A DNA stretch of 64,000 nucleotides from Dactylorhiza incarnata (taxonomy: Eukaryota > Streptophyta > Magnoliopsida > Asparagales > Orchidaceae): positions 4,092,001 through 4,156,000 of the forward strand of contig JAWHQI010000064.1 in the NCBI GenBank assembly GCA_033032865.1, in the 5' to 3' direction. The notes below the pieces were generated by a model. That model saw nothing but the letters and a program-made list of their open reading frames with translations. It made no database searches and was not told the origin of the DNA. The position numbers and the translations under genes were made by a program. Positions 53,324 to 63,561 of the stretch are shown here, in pieces. The stretch's first letter is position 1, and each line of letters opens with the position of its first letter.

Positions 53324-54569
53324 ATGACTCCTAAGCGGTCGAGTCGCAGGCAGGCTACCTCTTATGCGGGGCAAGCATCTAGAGACGCAATTGCCCAGCT
53401 TCTGAGACAAATTCTAGATCGTCTCACTCGCCTGGAGGAGGATCCCCAGACTTTTGATCTCGCCTCTGGTTCCGGCCGCACGGGGACAACTGGAGTATCT
53501 ACCACTCCTGGAGCCACCCCTCCTGCATCTGATCCCGGAACCAACTCGCTTGTCGTCAACCTGGTGACCCCGCTTGCGTCAAATCCGGCTGCTCCTCCTG
53601 TGGCGATGACAGATACCATGGTGTTCAAAAGGCTAAAGCCAACATCGTTCAATGGAGACCGTGACTATTTCGTCATCTTAGAGTGGCTCTCCCGGATGGA
53701 GAAACACTTCGAGTATGCTGGAATTCCAGAGGCTCAGAAGGTTATTCTTGCGGCCTACCAGCTGACGGAGGACGCTTACACCAGGTGGCTTCAGCGCCGC
53801 AATCTCCCCAATTCTGCCGCCATGACCTGGGGTCGATTCAAGGGAGCCATCGTGGAGAAGTTCTCTCTTCTGTGGAATGGGACCGGCTAGCTGAGAAACT
53901 CTTATCTCTCCGGCAGCCAGGCAGGTCACTAACTAAGTATGAAAAGGAGTTCTCTTGCATATCCCTCCTTGATGTGGAGTTGGTGTCAGACGAAGCCAAG
54001 AAGATCAGTCGCTTTGTGAAGGGACTTCGCCACGATCTCCGCCCGCACGTGGTAGCTCATGGCGTCACCTCCTACACTGAGACTGTAGAAGTTGCCTTGC
54101 AAGTGGAAGCTATTGAGTTGGAGCGCACTGCCAAGAAGGTCCAGCTTGGGACAACAATGTCGCCATTTCTGACCATAAGCGAAAGGCTGCTCCATCTCAG
54201 GAGCAAGGCCTCAAGTCCAAAGAGGTGTGTGCCTTTTGCCACAAGGTGGGTCATGTCGCGCAAGTCTGTCGCACCCTCTTGAAGAAGCAGAAGATGGTTG
54301 TCCCTGCACAACAACCTCAGTTGACGCTTGCCACTACCTCCACCGTCTGTGCTTGCTGCAAAAAACCAGGTCACCTGCTGAAGGACTGTCGCCGTAAGCA
54401 GAATGTTTGCTACCGATGTGGTCAAGTTGGGCACCATATCCAAGACTGCCCAATTCCCACTCAGCCTCTGCAGTCTGTTTCGGGAGCTCAGGAGAAGGGT
54501 AGGGTCGCGCTGAACATCATCACCCAGGGCGAGGCGCTTGCATCTACCGACGTCATCTCTGGTATGTAA
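53324..54569 (+). pseudogene. Tekay gag with three zinc knuckles, frameshifted
   Basis: Gag forms the particle that packages element RNA. It starts MTPKRSSRRQATSYAGQASR. After a Ser/Thr/Pro-rich stretch come KPTSFNGDRDYFVILEWLSR and LAAYQLTEDAYTRWLQRRNL. A frame change near 53870-53890 leads into DRLAEKLLSLRQPGRSLTKY and FVKGLRHDLRPHVVAHGV, and another near 54225 into the nucleocapsid. Three CCHC knuckles are visible: CAFCHKVGHVAQVC, CACCKKPGHLLKDC and CYRCGQVGHHIQDC, all with the C-x2-C-x4-H-x4-C spacing. Confidence 0.92.
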
Positions 54570-54654
54570 TGCTTTGTTTTAAATTTTCTGCATCGTAAAT
54601 TATCTGTTATAGTATCGAACAATCATGATTCGCGTCTGTGATTTCCATTTCTAG

Positions 54655-55028
54655 GGAGATTTAGGGTCAAGAATAAGTGGATGCAAATTCTTTTTTATTC
54701 TAGCGCATCTCATTCCTTCATTGTGCGTCATATTGTGGACCTTCATCGCTGGTCTACTTCGCCATTTGAGGTTCCTTATGAGATCTCTGTGTCTAGTCAT
54801 CTACACCTTTCGAATATGGGTATCCTCAACTGTTCGATCCTGCTTGGTGAATTGCGAGTCTCAGCCGACCTCATAGTTCTGGATATGACAGAGTTCGATG
54901 TGATCTTGGGCATGAATTGGTTGGTTGCGTATAGAGCAAAACTGGATTGTGTGGCAAAGAGGGTCATCTCAGCATCAATGTCAAGGATTTCAGCGTTCTT
55001 GTTCAGACCCGCAGTCACCCGAAGGTAA
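54655..55028 (+). pseudogene. Tekay aspartic protease, catalytic Asp lost
   Basis: The protease would cleave the polyprotein. The active-site region reads MQILFYSSASHSFIVRHIVD, where the family has Asp-Ser-Gly/Ala; the Asp is Tyr here (TAT instead of GAT). The rest fits well: ADLIVLDMTEFDVILGMNWL. A frame change follows near 55020-55035. It is inactive as encoded. Confidence 0.85.
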
Positions 55029-55034
55029 TTTCTG

Positions 55035-55991
55035 TTGTGCGCGCCACTTGCCTTCTTAGTCAAGGATACTCTGCCTATTTTGTGTATGCCTCTTCCGGAT
55101 TCTGCCCCTCCTCAACTTGAATCCCTTTCAATTGTTTCTGAGTTTCCTGATGTTTTTCCTACTAAATTGCATGGGATGTCTCGTGATCGAGATGTGGAGT
55201 TCTCCATCGACTTAGAGTCGAGGACACACCCCATATCTAAAGCTTTGTACCGTATGACCCTGCGTGAACTAGAGGAGCTTAGATCACAATTGGATGAACT
55301 GCTTGAGCATGGATACATTCGCCCTAGCTCTTCACCTTGGGAAGCCCCTGTCCTCTTCATGAAAAAGGACGGTTCCATGAGGCTTTGTATTAATTATTGG
55401 GACCTGAACAAGGTGACAGTCAAGAATAAGTATCTCCTTCCACGCGTGGATGATCTTTTTGATCATCTCAAGGGTAGTAAAGTCTTCTCCAAGATAGATC
55501 TCAGATCAGGTTACCATCAGCTGAAGATCAAGGAATCTGACGTTCCCAAGACTGCCTTCCAGACTCGGTATGGTCATTTTGAATTCTTAGTAATGTCCTT
55601 TGGTTTGACTAACACACTCTCTGCTTTTATGGATATGATGAATTGTGTCTTCCGTGAGTACCTGGATAAGTTCATCATTGTATTTATTGATGATATTTTG
55701 GTCTTTTCTAAGACTCGTGAGGAGCATGCAACACATCTTAGGCTCACTCTTTCCAAACTTCGTCAGCATCAACTTTATGCCAAGCTGGCAAAATGTGAGT
55801 TCTGGCTGGATCGTGTTGCTTTCTTAGGGCATGTTATTTCAGGAGATGGTCTCTCCGTTGATCCTGCCAAGATTTCTGCAGTTATGGACTGGAAGCGGCC
55901 TTCTACCCCTAGTGAAATCCGCAGTTTCCTTGGATTGGCTGGCTACTACCGACGTTTCGTCAAGGGTTTTCCTCTTTTGATACTCCTCTGA
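55035..55991 (+). pseudogene. Tekay reverse transcriptase, frame largely open
   Basis: The frame carries [40 protein letters not shown] and [17 protein letters not shown], where Tyr-Trp replaces the usual Tyr-Arg. [20 protein letters not shown] and [17 protein letters not shown] follow. The active-site box [13 protein letters not shown] has both Asp residues, and [19 protein letters not shown] and [15 protein letters not shown] complete it. All RT motifs are in one frame over 318 residues. It shifts near 55985 before RNase H. It lacks its own start and would be made only as part of the polyprotein. Confidence 0.92.
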
Positions 55992-56050
55992 CAAAACTAA
56001 CCCAAAAGCATGCTAGATTCGAGTGGTCAGATCAGTGTGAGCAGACCTTC

Positions 56051-56559
56051 TTGGAACTGAAGCAGCGTCTGTGTTCTGCGCCAGTGTTATCTCTTCCTTC
56101 TGAGGGGACAGATTTTTCAGTTTACACTGACGCTTCCAGAGTAGGCTTGAGCTGTGTCTTGATGCAGGATGGTCGCGTTATCGCTTATGGGTCGAGGCAG
56201 TTGAAAGTTCATGAGCGCAACTACCCCACTCATGATCTGGAATTCGCTGCGGTAGTGTTTGCGTTGAAGCTTTGGCGACATTATCTGTATGGCGTGAAGT
56301 GTCACTTCTACACTGACCATCAGAGCTTGAAGTATATATTTGTTCAGAAAGATCTCAATCTTCGTCAGAGGCGATGGATCGGATTCATAGTAGATTATAC
56401 TTGCCGCTTTCGTACGTTCCCGGTAAAGCCAACTCGGTAGCAGATGCATTGAGTCGTCAGGCTTTTGTCTCTTCTTGTGCACCCATGACAGCTACTCTTG
56501 CAGCCCTGATTGATGACCTCGATCGGATGGACATATCCATCTCACCCGAGGGTCAATAA
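56051..56559 (+). pseudogene. Tekay RNase H
   Basis: Motifs [60 protein letters not shown] and [20 protein letters not shown] are typical gypsy RNase H, with catalytic Asp, Glu and Asp present. The frame ends at 56440 and continues in another frame as [16 protein letters not shown] to 56559. It removes the RNA strand during reverse transcription in intact elements. Confidence 0.9.
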
Positions 56560-58002
56560 GAAGTTTGTGATCCGTTATGGGTGGAGCAGGTAAAAGATTT
56601 GCAGCCATCTGATCTCGTACTCCAGCGCATTCACCGAAAGGTTGAACTTTAGACTCTTTCGGATGTCTCTATCTCTGGTGATGTTTTGTGTTTCTGAGAT
56701 CGTCTTTGCATTCCTGATGTTCCTGAATTGCCTGATCGTATAAGTCGCGAAGCTCATGAATCTCGCACGTCTGGTCATCCGGGCAATAATAAGATATACC
56801 ATGACTTGAAGTAGATTGTGTGGTGGCCTGGTATGAAGAATTACATAGCTCGATTCATTTCTCGATGTTTGACGTGCAAGAAGGTGAAAGCTAAGTGCCA
56901 GCGTCCTGGTGGTTTTTTGCAGGCTCTGTCTATCCCTGAATGGAAGTGGGAAGACATCTCTATGGACTTCATCACAGGTTTGCCCCGCACTCCGAGGGGG
57001 CATGATGTGATTTGGGTCATAGTGGATCGTATGACTAAAGTAGCTCACTTCATCCCGTATAAGGAAGGTCATTCCACCGAGAAGATGGCTTGGATCTATG
57101 TACCGGAGATTGTTAGACTTCATGGGATTCCTTTGCGGATTGTTTCAGATCGCGACTCGAGATTTGTATCGCATTTTTGGAAGGGTTTCCAGCAAGCTAT
57201 GGGCACCGAACTCAACTTAAGCACTGCTTATCATCCGACGACCGATGGTCAGACCGAAAGGGTTAATCAGATACTTGAGGACATGCTTCGATGTTACATT
57301 CTGGATTACAAAGGATCTTGCGATGACCACCTACCGTTGGTTGAATTCGCCTACAATAATAGCTATCAAGAGAGACTCAAAATGCCCCCCTTCGAATCAT
57401 TGTATGGGCGTCGTTGTAGGACCCCTCTCTATTGGTCGGAAGTGGGTGAAAAAGTTGTTTTGGGACTTGAGCTACTTCAGGATATGGAACAAGTAGCAAA
57501 AAAGACTCGACTTCAGCTCAGTCGCGTCGTCGAGAGGCAGAGGAAGTATGCAAACCAGCGCCGCCGTCCGTTAGAATTTGTTGTAGGTGATCAAGTATTC
57601 CTGAAGGTTTCCCCTTCTCCCAGGGTGAAACGGTTTGGTCGCCATCATAAGCTTAGCCCGAGGTTCGTGGGACTGTATGCTATCTCGAAGGGTGTTGGAG
57701 GATCTGTTTATCGTCTTGAGCTACCTGCTTCTTTTGCCGGTGTTCATAATGTCTCCCATGTCAGTCAACTCCTGAAGTACATCCATGATCCTAACTGCGT
57801 CATTGAAGAAATTCATATGATTCCTGAAGCCAATCTTTCTTATCCGGTTGAACCCGCTAAGATCGTGGAGTATCAAATGCGCAAGCTTCAAAAGAGAACC
57901 ATTCTTATGGTCAGAGTGTTTTGGATGCATGGTAAGTCTGAGGAGTACACATGGGAACTTGAACCTGATATGCGTAGCAAGTATGTGCAACTCTTCTCCT
58001 GA
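56560..58002 (+). pseudogene. Tekay integrase with chromodomain-like tail
   Basis: Bases 56560-56817 encode the linker and zinc-finger start but hold four stops, at places where Gln, Arg or Trp codons are expected (for example after HDLK). From 56818 the frame is open: WWPGMKNYIARFISRCLTCK (zinc-binding Cys pair), EDISMDFITGLPRTPRG, RIVSDRDSRFVSHFWKG and STAYHPTTDGQTERVNQ give the Asp, Asp and Glu triad. HKLSPRFVGLYAISKGVGG and the GPF/Y-like region follow. The end MVRVFWMHGKSEEYTWELEP fits a chromodomain, which steers insertion to heterochromatin in this lineage. Confidence 0.92.
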
Positions 58003-58175
58003 TTTTGGTTAGTCTCTAAACTTATTCTCCTTTCTATTTCATTATATTCATAGTTAGCTTCCACTCCTTGGTTTGAAAATCCTGTTGGAATAAATGACAT
58101 CTGAATCTTCGCCAAAGAGGCCCATTCAGAGAATTCTCAAAAGTTTCGGGACGAAACTTCCTAAGTAGGGGAGAA

Positions 58176-60227
58176 TGTAACAACTCATGTCTTAAGATTT
58201 TTTTTTATAATTATGGTTATATAATAACATTGGCTAACCGCAGCTCCCTCCCCCCCTTAAGTAAACTTCGACTAGGGCTTCCGCCAAAAGAAATCCCGCA
58301 CGCAAGCATCGTCTCCCGTTAGCTCCGCACGCATCGTCTCTCGCTTGCCTCCTGCTCCTCCTGTCGGCGCCGCCTCCTGCTCCTCCTGCTGGCGCCGCCT
58401 CCTGCTCCTCCTGTCGGTGCCGCCTCCTGCAGTCCTTCTCCCTCCTCTGGCCGGCGACCTCATCCCCTCCAATAGACGGCAACATTGTCTCCTTCTCCTC
58501 CAAGGGGCGGCAACCCTCTTCCCTCCTTCTCCTCAAGGCCAACAACCCCCCTTCCTCCAGCAGCCCTTTTCTCTCGCTCTCTCTTCGTCTTGGCCGGGAT
58601 TTGCGAGAGTGATAGCTGGGGTTTCCTTCCCTCACCTCCTTGGGCTCGGATTTGGCTTCCTTGGGTAAGGATCTCCTCTTTCCTCCCTTATTCAGATTTT
58701 TACTTTGAATCCTTTACAATTTTCGTGCTCCAAATTGCGTATATCTCGTGATTCAAGATTTTGCCCATCCCATAATCGCCTAACCCCTATGTACTTGTGA
58801 TTTCTGGCGTCGTTCATTGAATCAATTGGCGGGATCGCTCAAAACCCTTTCCGATTTAGGATTTACCAAGCCTAAGCGCCACCAAATTCTATTTTCTATG
58901 TGGTAATCTCATCTCCACTAACCTTTGAGGGAGGTAAATTTTGCTAAACCCGCTCTTGATTAAGTTATGTGATATTAATTGCATGTTCTAGCGTAGGGTT
59001 TTCCGCTAAATCAAGTATTGTCTGTGAAGGTTCTCGAACATGTTGAAATAAAGTTGTTAAATTTGTTTGCGTCGTTTAGCTGTCACCGTCAGTTTCAGCC
59101 CTACTTAAGGCAAGTAGAGAAATCTCTGTCGCTTGCAAACACTGAATTTAAATCCTTGCACATTTTCTTATGTCTATAAATTTTACCCTGAAACACCTAA
59201 ATCGTCAAAATTAATAGTATGTCATAATACGTTAGAAACCTCTTACTATGAATCATTTCATTCATTAAAAACATAAGCAAACGATGAAAGATGGTGTTTG
59301 ATTAATGTAACTCCTTGACTTGGGTTCCCTTTTGAATCCCTAACAGGAACAAAGGACAGGTCATAGCGAGCATGAATTCCCTGGCTCAAGGGCGAGGGTT
59401 CGCAAGAGCCACCCCTTAGAGATCACGGGCAACAACTCTGAATCTCCGACAAATCTTGAATCTGAATTTGAATACTTCTGAATCATGAATCATGTGCATC
59501 AATTAAAGACACATACACCTTTCATTTGTTACAGCTTATGTCATTACATGAACGAACACCTGCTACACTCTGGTGTAGTATAATAATTCTAGTAGTTTCT
59601 GTTTGACTCATTCACTTGCCTCTTTTGCTAGATTTGTTTCATGAAAATCAGTACACGTATATTTCTGATTCCCCTGTTTGTACTATATTTTACCTTGCTC
59701 ACTTTGTGTTTCAATGTACTGAGGTTTTTTCCTTGCTTGTTTTGGAATTTGCCCTAGCGTTCATGACTGCGCCGTCCGCCACTTGAGCCGATCCGCGACG
59801 AGTTCATATTCTTGGAGGTTTATCTTATGTTGTATTTCCTTTACTGTCGGTTTCGACATATTATGTAATAGTTATGATCAACCATTTTCTTTTGTATCAT
59901 GGACAGCTGCTAGGCTAAATAAATTATGTATTGGAATTTGATATTAGTGCATGTTCATTTCCTTGGGATTTTTATTGCATTAATTTGGCATCAGAAACTT
60001 TGTATAATGACTTTTAATTCAAATGCATGAGTATCTTACTTTTCACTGCCTTATTTTAAAGCTTCCTCATAATGATAATTTATTTTCTTCAAATTATTTA
60101 CTTTAAATCTAAAAAAGTTATTTCAGCTCCCGCCTAAACCGACGTGGAGTTTCTTTCCCCCATGTTTGTGGCATCACGACCCGCCCGAAGCGCACTCTGA
60201 TTTTTTGCTTTTAGACGGGTCGTGATA
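58176..60227 (+). mobile_element. 3' LTR of the Tekay element
   Basis: It starts tgtaacaactcatgtctt after taggggagaa and ends gggtcgtgata. Length is 2052 bases. It repeats the whole 5' LTR with few changes, one visible deletion being near 59820 (the 5' LTR has gatgtgtcaggttc there). Confidence 0.93.
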
Positions 60228-60232
60228 AAAAC

Positions 60233-60465
60233 GGATTAATTATTTTTATACCAATACAAGACCCAATGGGTCCTTTAAATAGAAATACAATTGACTCTTA
60301 AATGGAAATAAAACGACAAACTTGGAATGCAGTTAAATAGGAAACCAACGACAGATTTAGTATGCGACTAAATAGGAAGACGACTTAAATGGAATGCGAC
60401 TAAATAGGAAGACGACTTAAAGACAATAAATAATAGTAAGTATCATCATAATAGGGCTCATAACA
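60233..60465 (-). mobile_element. 3' LTR of gag-only gypsy element (copy d), second piece
   Basis: It carries on the LTR begun at 50419-50575 and ends gggctcataaca. The minus strand carries tatttaaagg as a likely TATA region (about 60273-60282). The purine-rich gacgagagaaa just inside, on the minus strand at 60466-60476, is a plausible polypurine tract. Confidence 0.75.
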
Positions 60466-60476
60466 TTTCTCTCGTC

Positions 60477-61310
60477 TTGCAGAAAGATCATGACCTCAAG
60501 CTCGAGGGAGATCAATTGTATCTGTTTTATTTGACACCTTCATCATCGTCAGAGTCCTCAACTTGGAGAAAGAAAAGCTTTCTGCACCGATGACCACGAG
60601 TATATTGCTCGCTGCAGTTATAACATAAACCTTGTGCTCGCCAGTCCATCATCTCGGCACGAGAAAGTCGACAAATCAGAGCGCCTGGAGGACCCTTAGT
60701 ACGTCCCAGCGGGGCCCCTGTGTCAGCCAAAATGTAAGCCTCTTGTGCCAGCTGGAGGCGGCGGTGGCAAACCCTGGCCAAGCTCATGACAGTCATTAAG
60801 TCGCGAGGAGTCTCAAACTCGACATCCAACCACAGTCGGTCGCGAAGTCCGACAGTGAAGATGGAGACGTGCATGCCAGGGGAAAGTGGGACGTATGCCA
60901 GGAGAAGCTGAAACTCTTACAGATAATCATCGATGGAGCATGTATGTCGTAAAGTCGTGAGCTCCCCTAGGGGGTTACTGCGGGTGGGTGGACTGAAGCG
61001 CAAATTGCAGAATCCCTTGAAGTCGTTCCATGTCAGACCCGACTGGTCGGTGAGGAGGCGAGTGGCCCAAAGGAGAGCTAAGTCGAGGAGGTGGAAGGAG
61101 GCGAGTGGCCCAAAGGAGAGCTGATCTGAGCAGACGGTTACTTACCCTCTCATGATCCCGATTCATTTTCGATCTTTTTCCTGATTGAAGTCCAGGAAGC
61201 ACGAGGCCTAATCTTCTTCAACCAACTGGTGACTTCATCCTCTGTCTCCAACGGCGTTTTCTTTAAATCGACGTAGACCTCTTTCATCTGCTCCATTTGG
61301 TTGAGGATAC
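60477..61310 (-). pseudogene. Gag of the gag-only gypsy element
   Basis: From the high-coordinate side: MEQMKEVYVDLKKTPLETED and SWLKKIRPRASWTSIRKKIE (about 61166-61309, possible N-terminus). Then a gag core with NPLGELTTLRHTCSIDDYL before a stop, MHVSIFTVGLRDRLWLDVEF, LMTVMSLARVCHRRLQLAQE, and the knuckle CYNCSEQYTRGHRCRKLFFL, ending VEDSDDDEGVK. The gag stop at about 60527 is only some 60 bases from the 3' LTR, leaving no room for pol. A 26-base block, ggaggcgagtggcccaaagg plus agagct, is duplicated at about 61050 and 61097. The knuckle form is common in gypsy gag. Confidence 0.8.
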
Positions 61311-61839
61311 TCAATCACTAGCCACGTCCTGCGACTTCTTCATCGATCTACTCACAGGATCCCGACAGAGGAGGCTGCAAAGGCATTCACTTAAGCTAAA
61401 GAGGAGGCGCATTTCTTCCTCTGCACTAACCGGGGAACCCCATCGACTTTACTCTGCCAAACTCCAGCGATCGCAAAATCTCTGGTCTTCTTCGACTCCG
61501 ACTGTGTGTTCCGAAGGAGTGCTGCAAAGACAAAGAGGTTTGAAATTCAGAGCTTTTCTCGACTCGAACTCCATCGTTCTTCATTATATCCAATTCATAA
61601 GTCTCCATTGTTTCAAGGTCACTGGAATTTGTCCAGAACAAGGTGTGTTCCTCCATTCCAGTTCGCAAAAGGAGATCTTCGTGATTCCAAGACTGATAAC
61701 CATCAATCCTGTAGCCATTTCTGATGTGATTCAGTAATATCATTTTGTATATGAAACTTTAATTTATTAGAGCAAGTGAATGCTACCTGCATCATCAAGT
61801 GCCTCTAGCTTTATTCAAGGAAACACACACGCACTATTG
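61311..61839. other. Unassigned region
   Basis: The 5' LTR and primer site of the gag-only element would be expected in this region, but I could not find them. The frames at 61297-61737 (+) and 61426-61743 (-) overlap and neither shows a known domain. Confidence 0.3.
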
Positions 61840-62882
61840 AGAATGTCGACCATCGTGCGACATGAAAAAGAATACAAAAATGGTACACAATTTCATATTG
61901 ATTTCCGCATTTTATCACATTGCAAACTCAATTAATTATTTTCATTTTATTTTTTAATGTGACAGCAAAAATTACACTTTATTAAAATTTTGATTTAATT
62001 ACACCAGATCATAGGAATTAATTAACATTGTTCACGGCGATCTTACTCACACATGTTACTCTAAAACATTATTTGCTCCTTAACAATTGTCTTAAAATCA
62101 TATTAGATGATGCATTGCTTGTGTAAAAATACTATCATTTGATAGCAAGGTGGAACAAATTAATTAATTTCTAGTGTAATCAAATTTAATTAATCACTAG
62201 GAGCACACAAATTATAATTTAAAAATTAATTTGTGAATATCAATGCGATAAGAAGTTGTGAAGTGCATTAATTTTAAAGTCTCTAAATGCTCGTGATTTT
62301 TAGACACTTCAGTGCCCTTTATGCCATTAATCATACGATCATGACACTTAAGTAGAGGGTAATTAAGAGAATCCCAATGTAGGAAAATCTCGTGCGTTAA
62401 TTAAGTTGTAACCACCAAAGTGACTTGTTAAACTGATTTGTGAGATTTCATTTCCACACGGCTTTGGGATTACTCTGATTCTGGCATGCAATCATTCACC
62501 CATAGGTGGTGTTCGTCTGATAGGATCTGAGGGTTGCACACAAGCCTTTGAATGTGAGTGCGAGGGCTCTAGTAATCTATTCACCAAAAGGTGGTAAGTT
62601 TGCGGAGGGCTTAAACACTAGCGTTTCTTGTCCATGTGTGGAGAATTTCTAAATGCGTGACATGCATTCTGCCCCAAGATGTTGCATGTTGACGCGCATG
62701 AATTCTTATTAGTGTGCTTTTTTAAGGTTTTAAAGCACATCGTATCATCATTGCTAAATAAATTGCATTATTTTCTTTTCTTTTTCAGTCACCTTTACAG
62801 TTCACAACAATTTTGCAACTATTGAGAACTTACTGGGTCCAACTTTAAGAACTGAAAATCGGATATCATATTTTTTGTTCAA
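61840..62882 (+). mobile_element. Copia element, LTR-like and leader sequence
   Basis: Bases 61840-62060 resemble 2060-2290 of the copia 3' LTR at the left of the window (atcgtgcgacatgaaa / atcatgcgacatgaaac; taattaacattgttc / taattaatattgttc). An AT-rich leader of about 800 bases leads to the gag ATG at 62883. No tRNA-Met primer site was seen, so the LTR edge is not fixed. Confidence 0.5.
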
Positions 62883-63561
62883 ATGACAGACATTAAGCTA
62901 GCACTGACAATTGATATGCCTGAGGAGTTGTCTGTGAATAGTACCAAAGCACAGAAGGATCATTATGTTGTGTGACATAACTCCAATAAGATGTCTACTA
63001 ACTATGAAGAGATCCATTCATGAGTATCTGCTCAATGGACTGCCATTGAATGCTAATGCGAAGGACTTACTGTTGTGAGGCAAAGGTATAAAGTATCCTC
63101 CAATACTGAAATTGGGATTCTCATGCAAGACCTTTTTATCACGAGGCACAACCGCGGTGGAGGAGTTCGTGATTACATATCGAAGATGATTTACTACCAG
63201 ACAAAGTTGCAAGAATTGGACATTATCCTTTCGGAGACCTGGATTGTGCATCTGACATTTAATACTCTGTCACCCGAGTTCAGCATCCTGAAGATCTCAT
63301 ACAACTCTCAAGATGAGGCTTGGAAGCATAATGACCTCATCATTCAATATGTTGTGAAGATGAGAAGTTGAAGAATGAAAAAGCTCGCATCGCATTGTTT
63401 GTTTCAAATCCTTCATTCAAGAAGAAGGTGATGATGGCGTCCAAGATTTCGATCAAGATTCAGGATGGTCAGACTAATGGAGAAAAGAATTCTACTGATT
63501 CCGCTAAGAAGCCACTGACCTGTTTCTTCTGCAAGAAGAAAGGACACATGAAGTCTGAATG
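62883..63561 (+). pseudogene. Copia gag (UBN2 type) with broken zinc knuckle
   Basis: The start is MTDIKLALTIDMPEELSVNS. In-frame TGA codons and a frame change follow, then SSNTEIGILMQDLFITRHNR, GVRDYISKMIYYQTKLQELD and IVHLTFNTLSPEFSILKISY, the alpha-helical UBN2 gag core of plant copia elements. After a further frame change the nucleocapsid reads PLTCFFCKKKGHMKSE and then TGA exactly where the last Cys of the C-x2-C-x4-H-x4-C knuckle should be. Confidence 0.85.

Larger units (their letters stand above)
50576..60227 (+). mobile_element. Complete Tekay/Del chromovirus (Ty3/gypsy), 9.65 kb
   Basis: The 5' LTR is 50576-52637 and the 3' LTR 58176-60227. A perfect target duplication aaaac is at 50571-50575 and 60228-60232. 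A tRNA-Met primer site follows the 5' LTR and a polypurine tract (taggggagaa) precedes the 3' LTR. The interior encodes gag, protease, RT, RNase H, integrase and a chromodomain-like tail, in that order. LTRs remain very similar, with only scattered differences, yet the coding region has several stops and frameshifts. It is not autonomous. Confidence 0.95.

Noticed and set aside
58234..58668. Ala/Ser/Pro-rich frames in the Tekay 3' LTR
   Set aside because: Paired with near-identical frames in the 5' LTR (50631-51002), caused by GC-rich LTR repeats.
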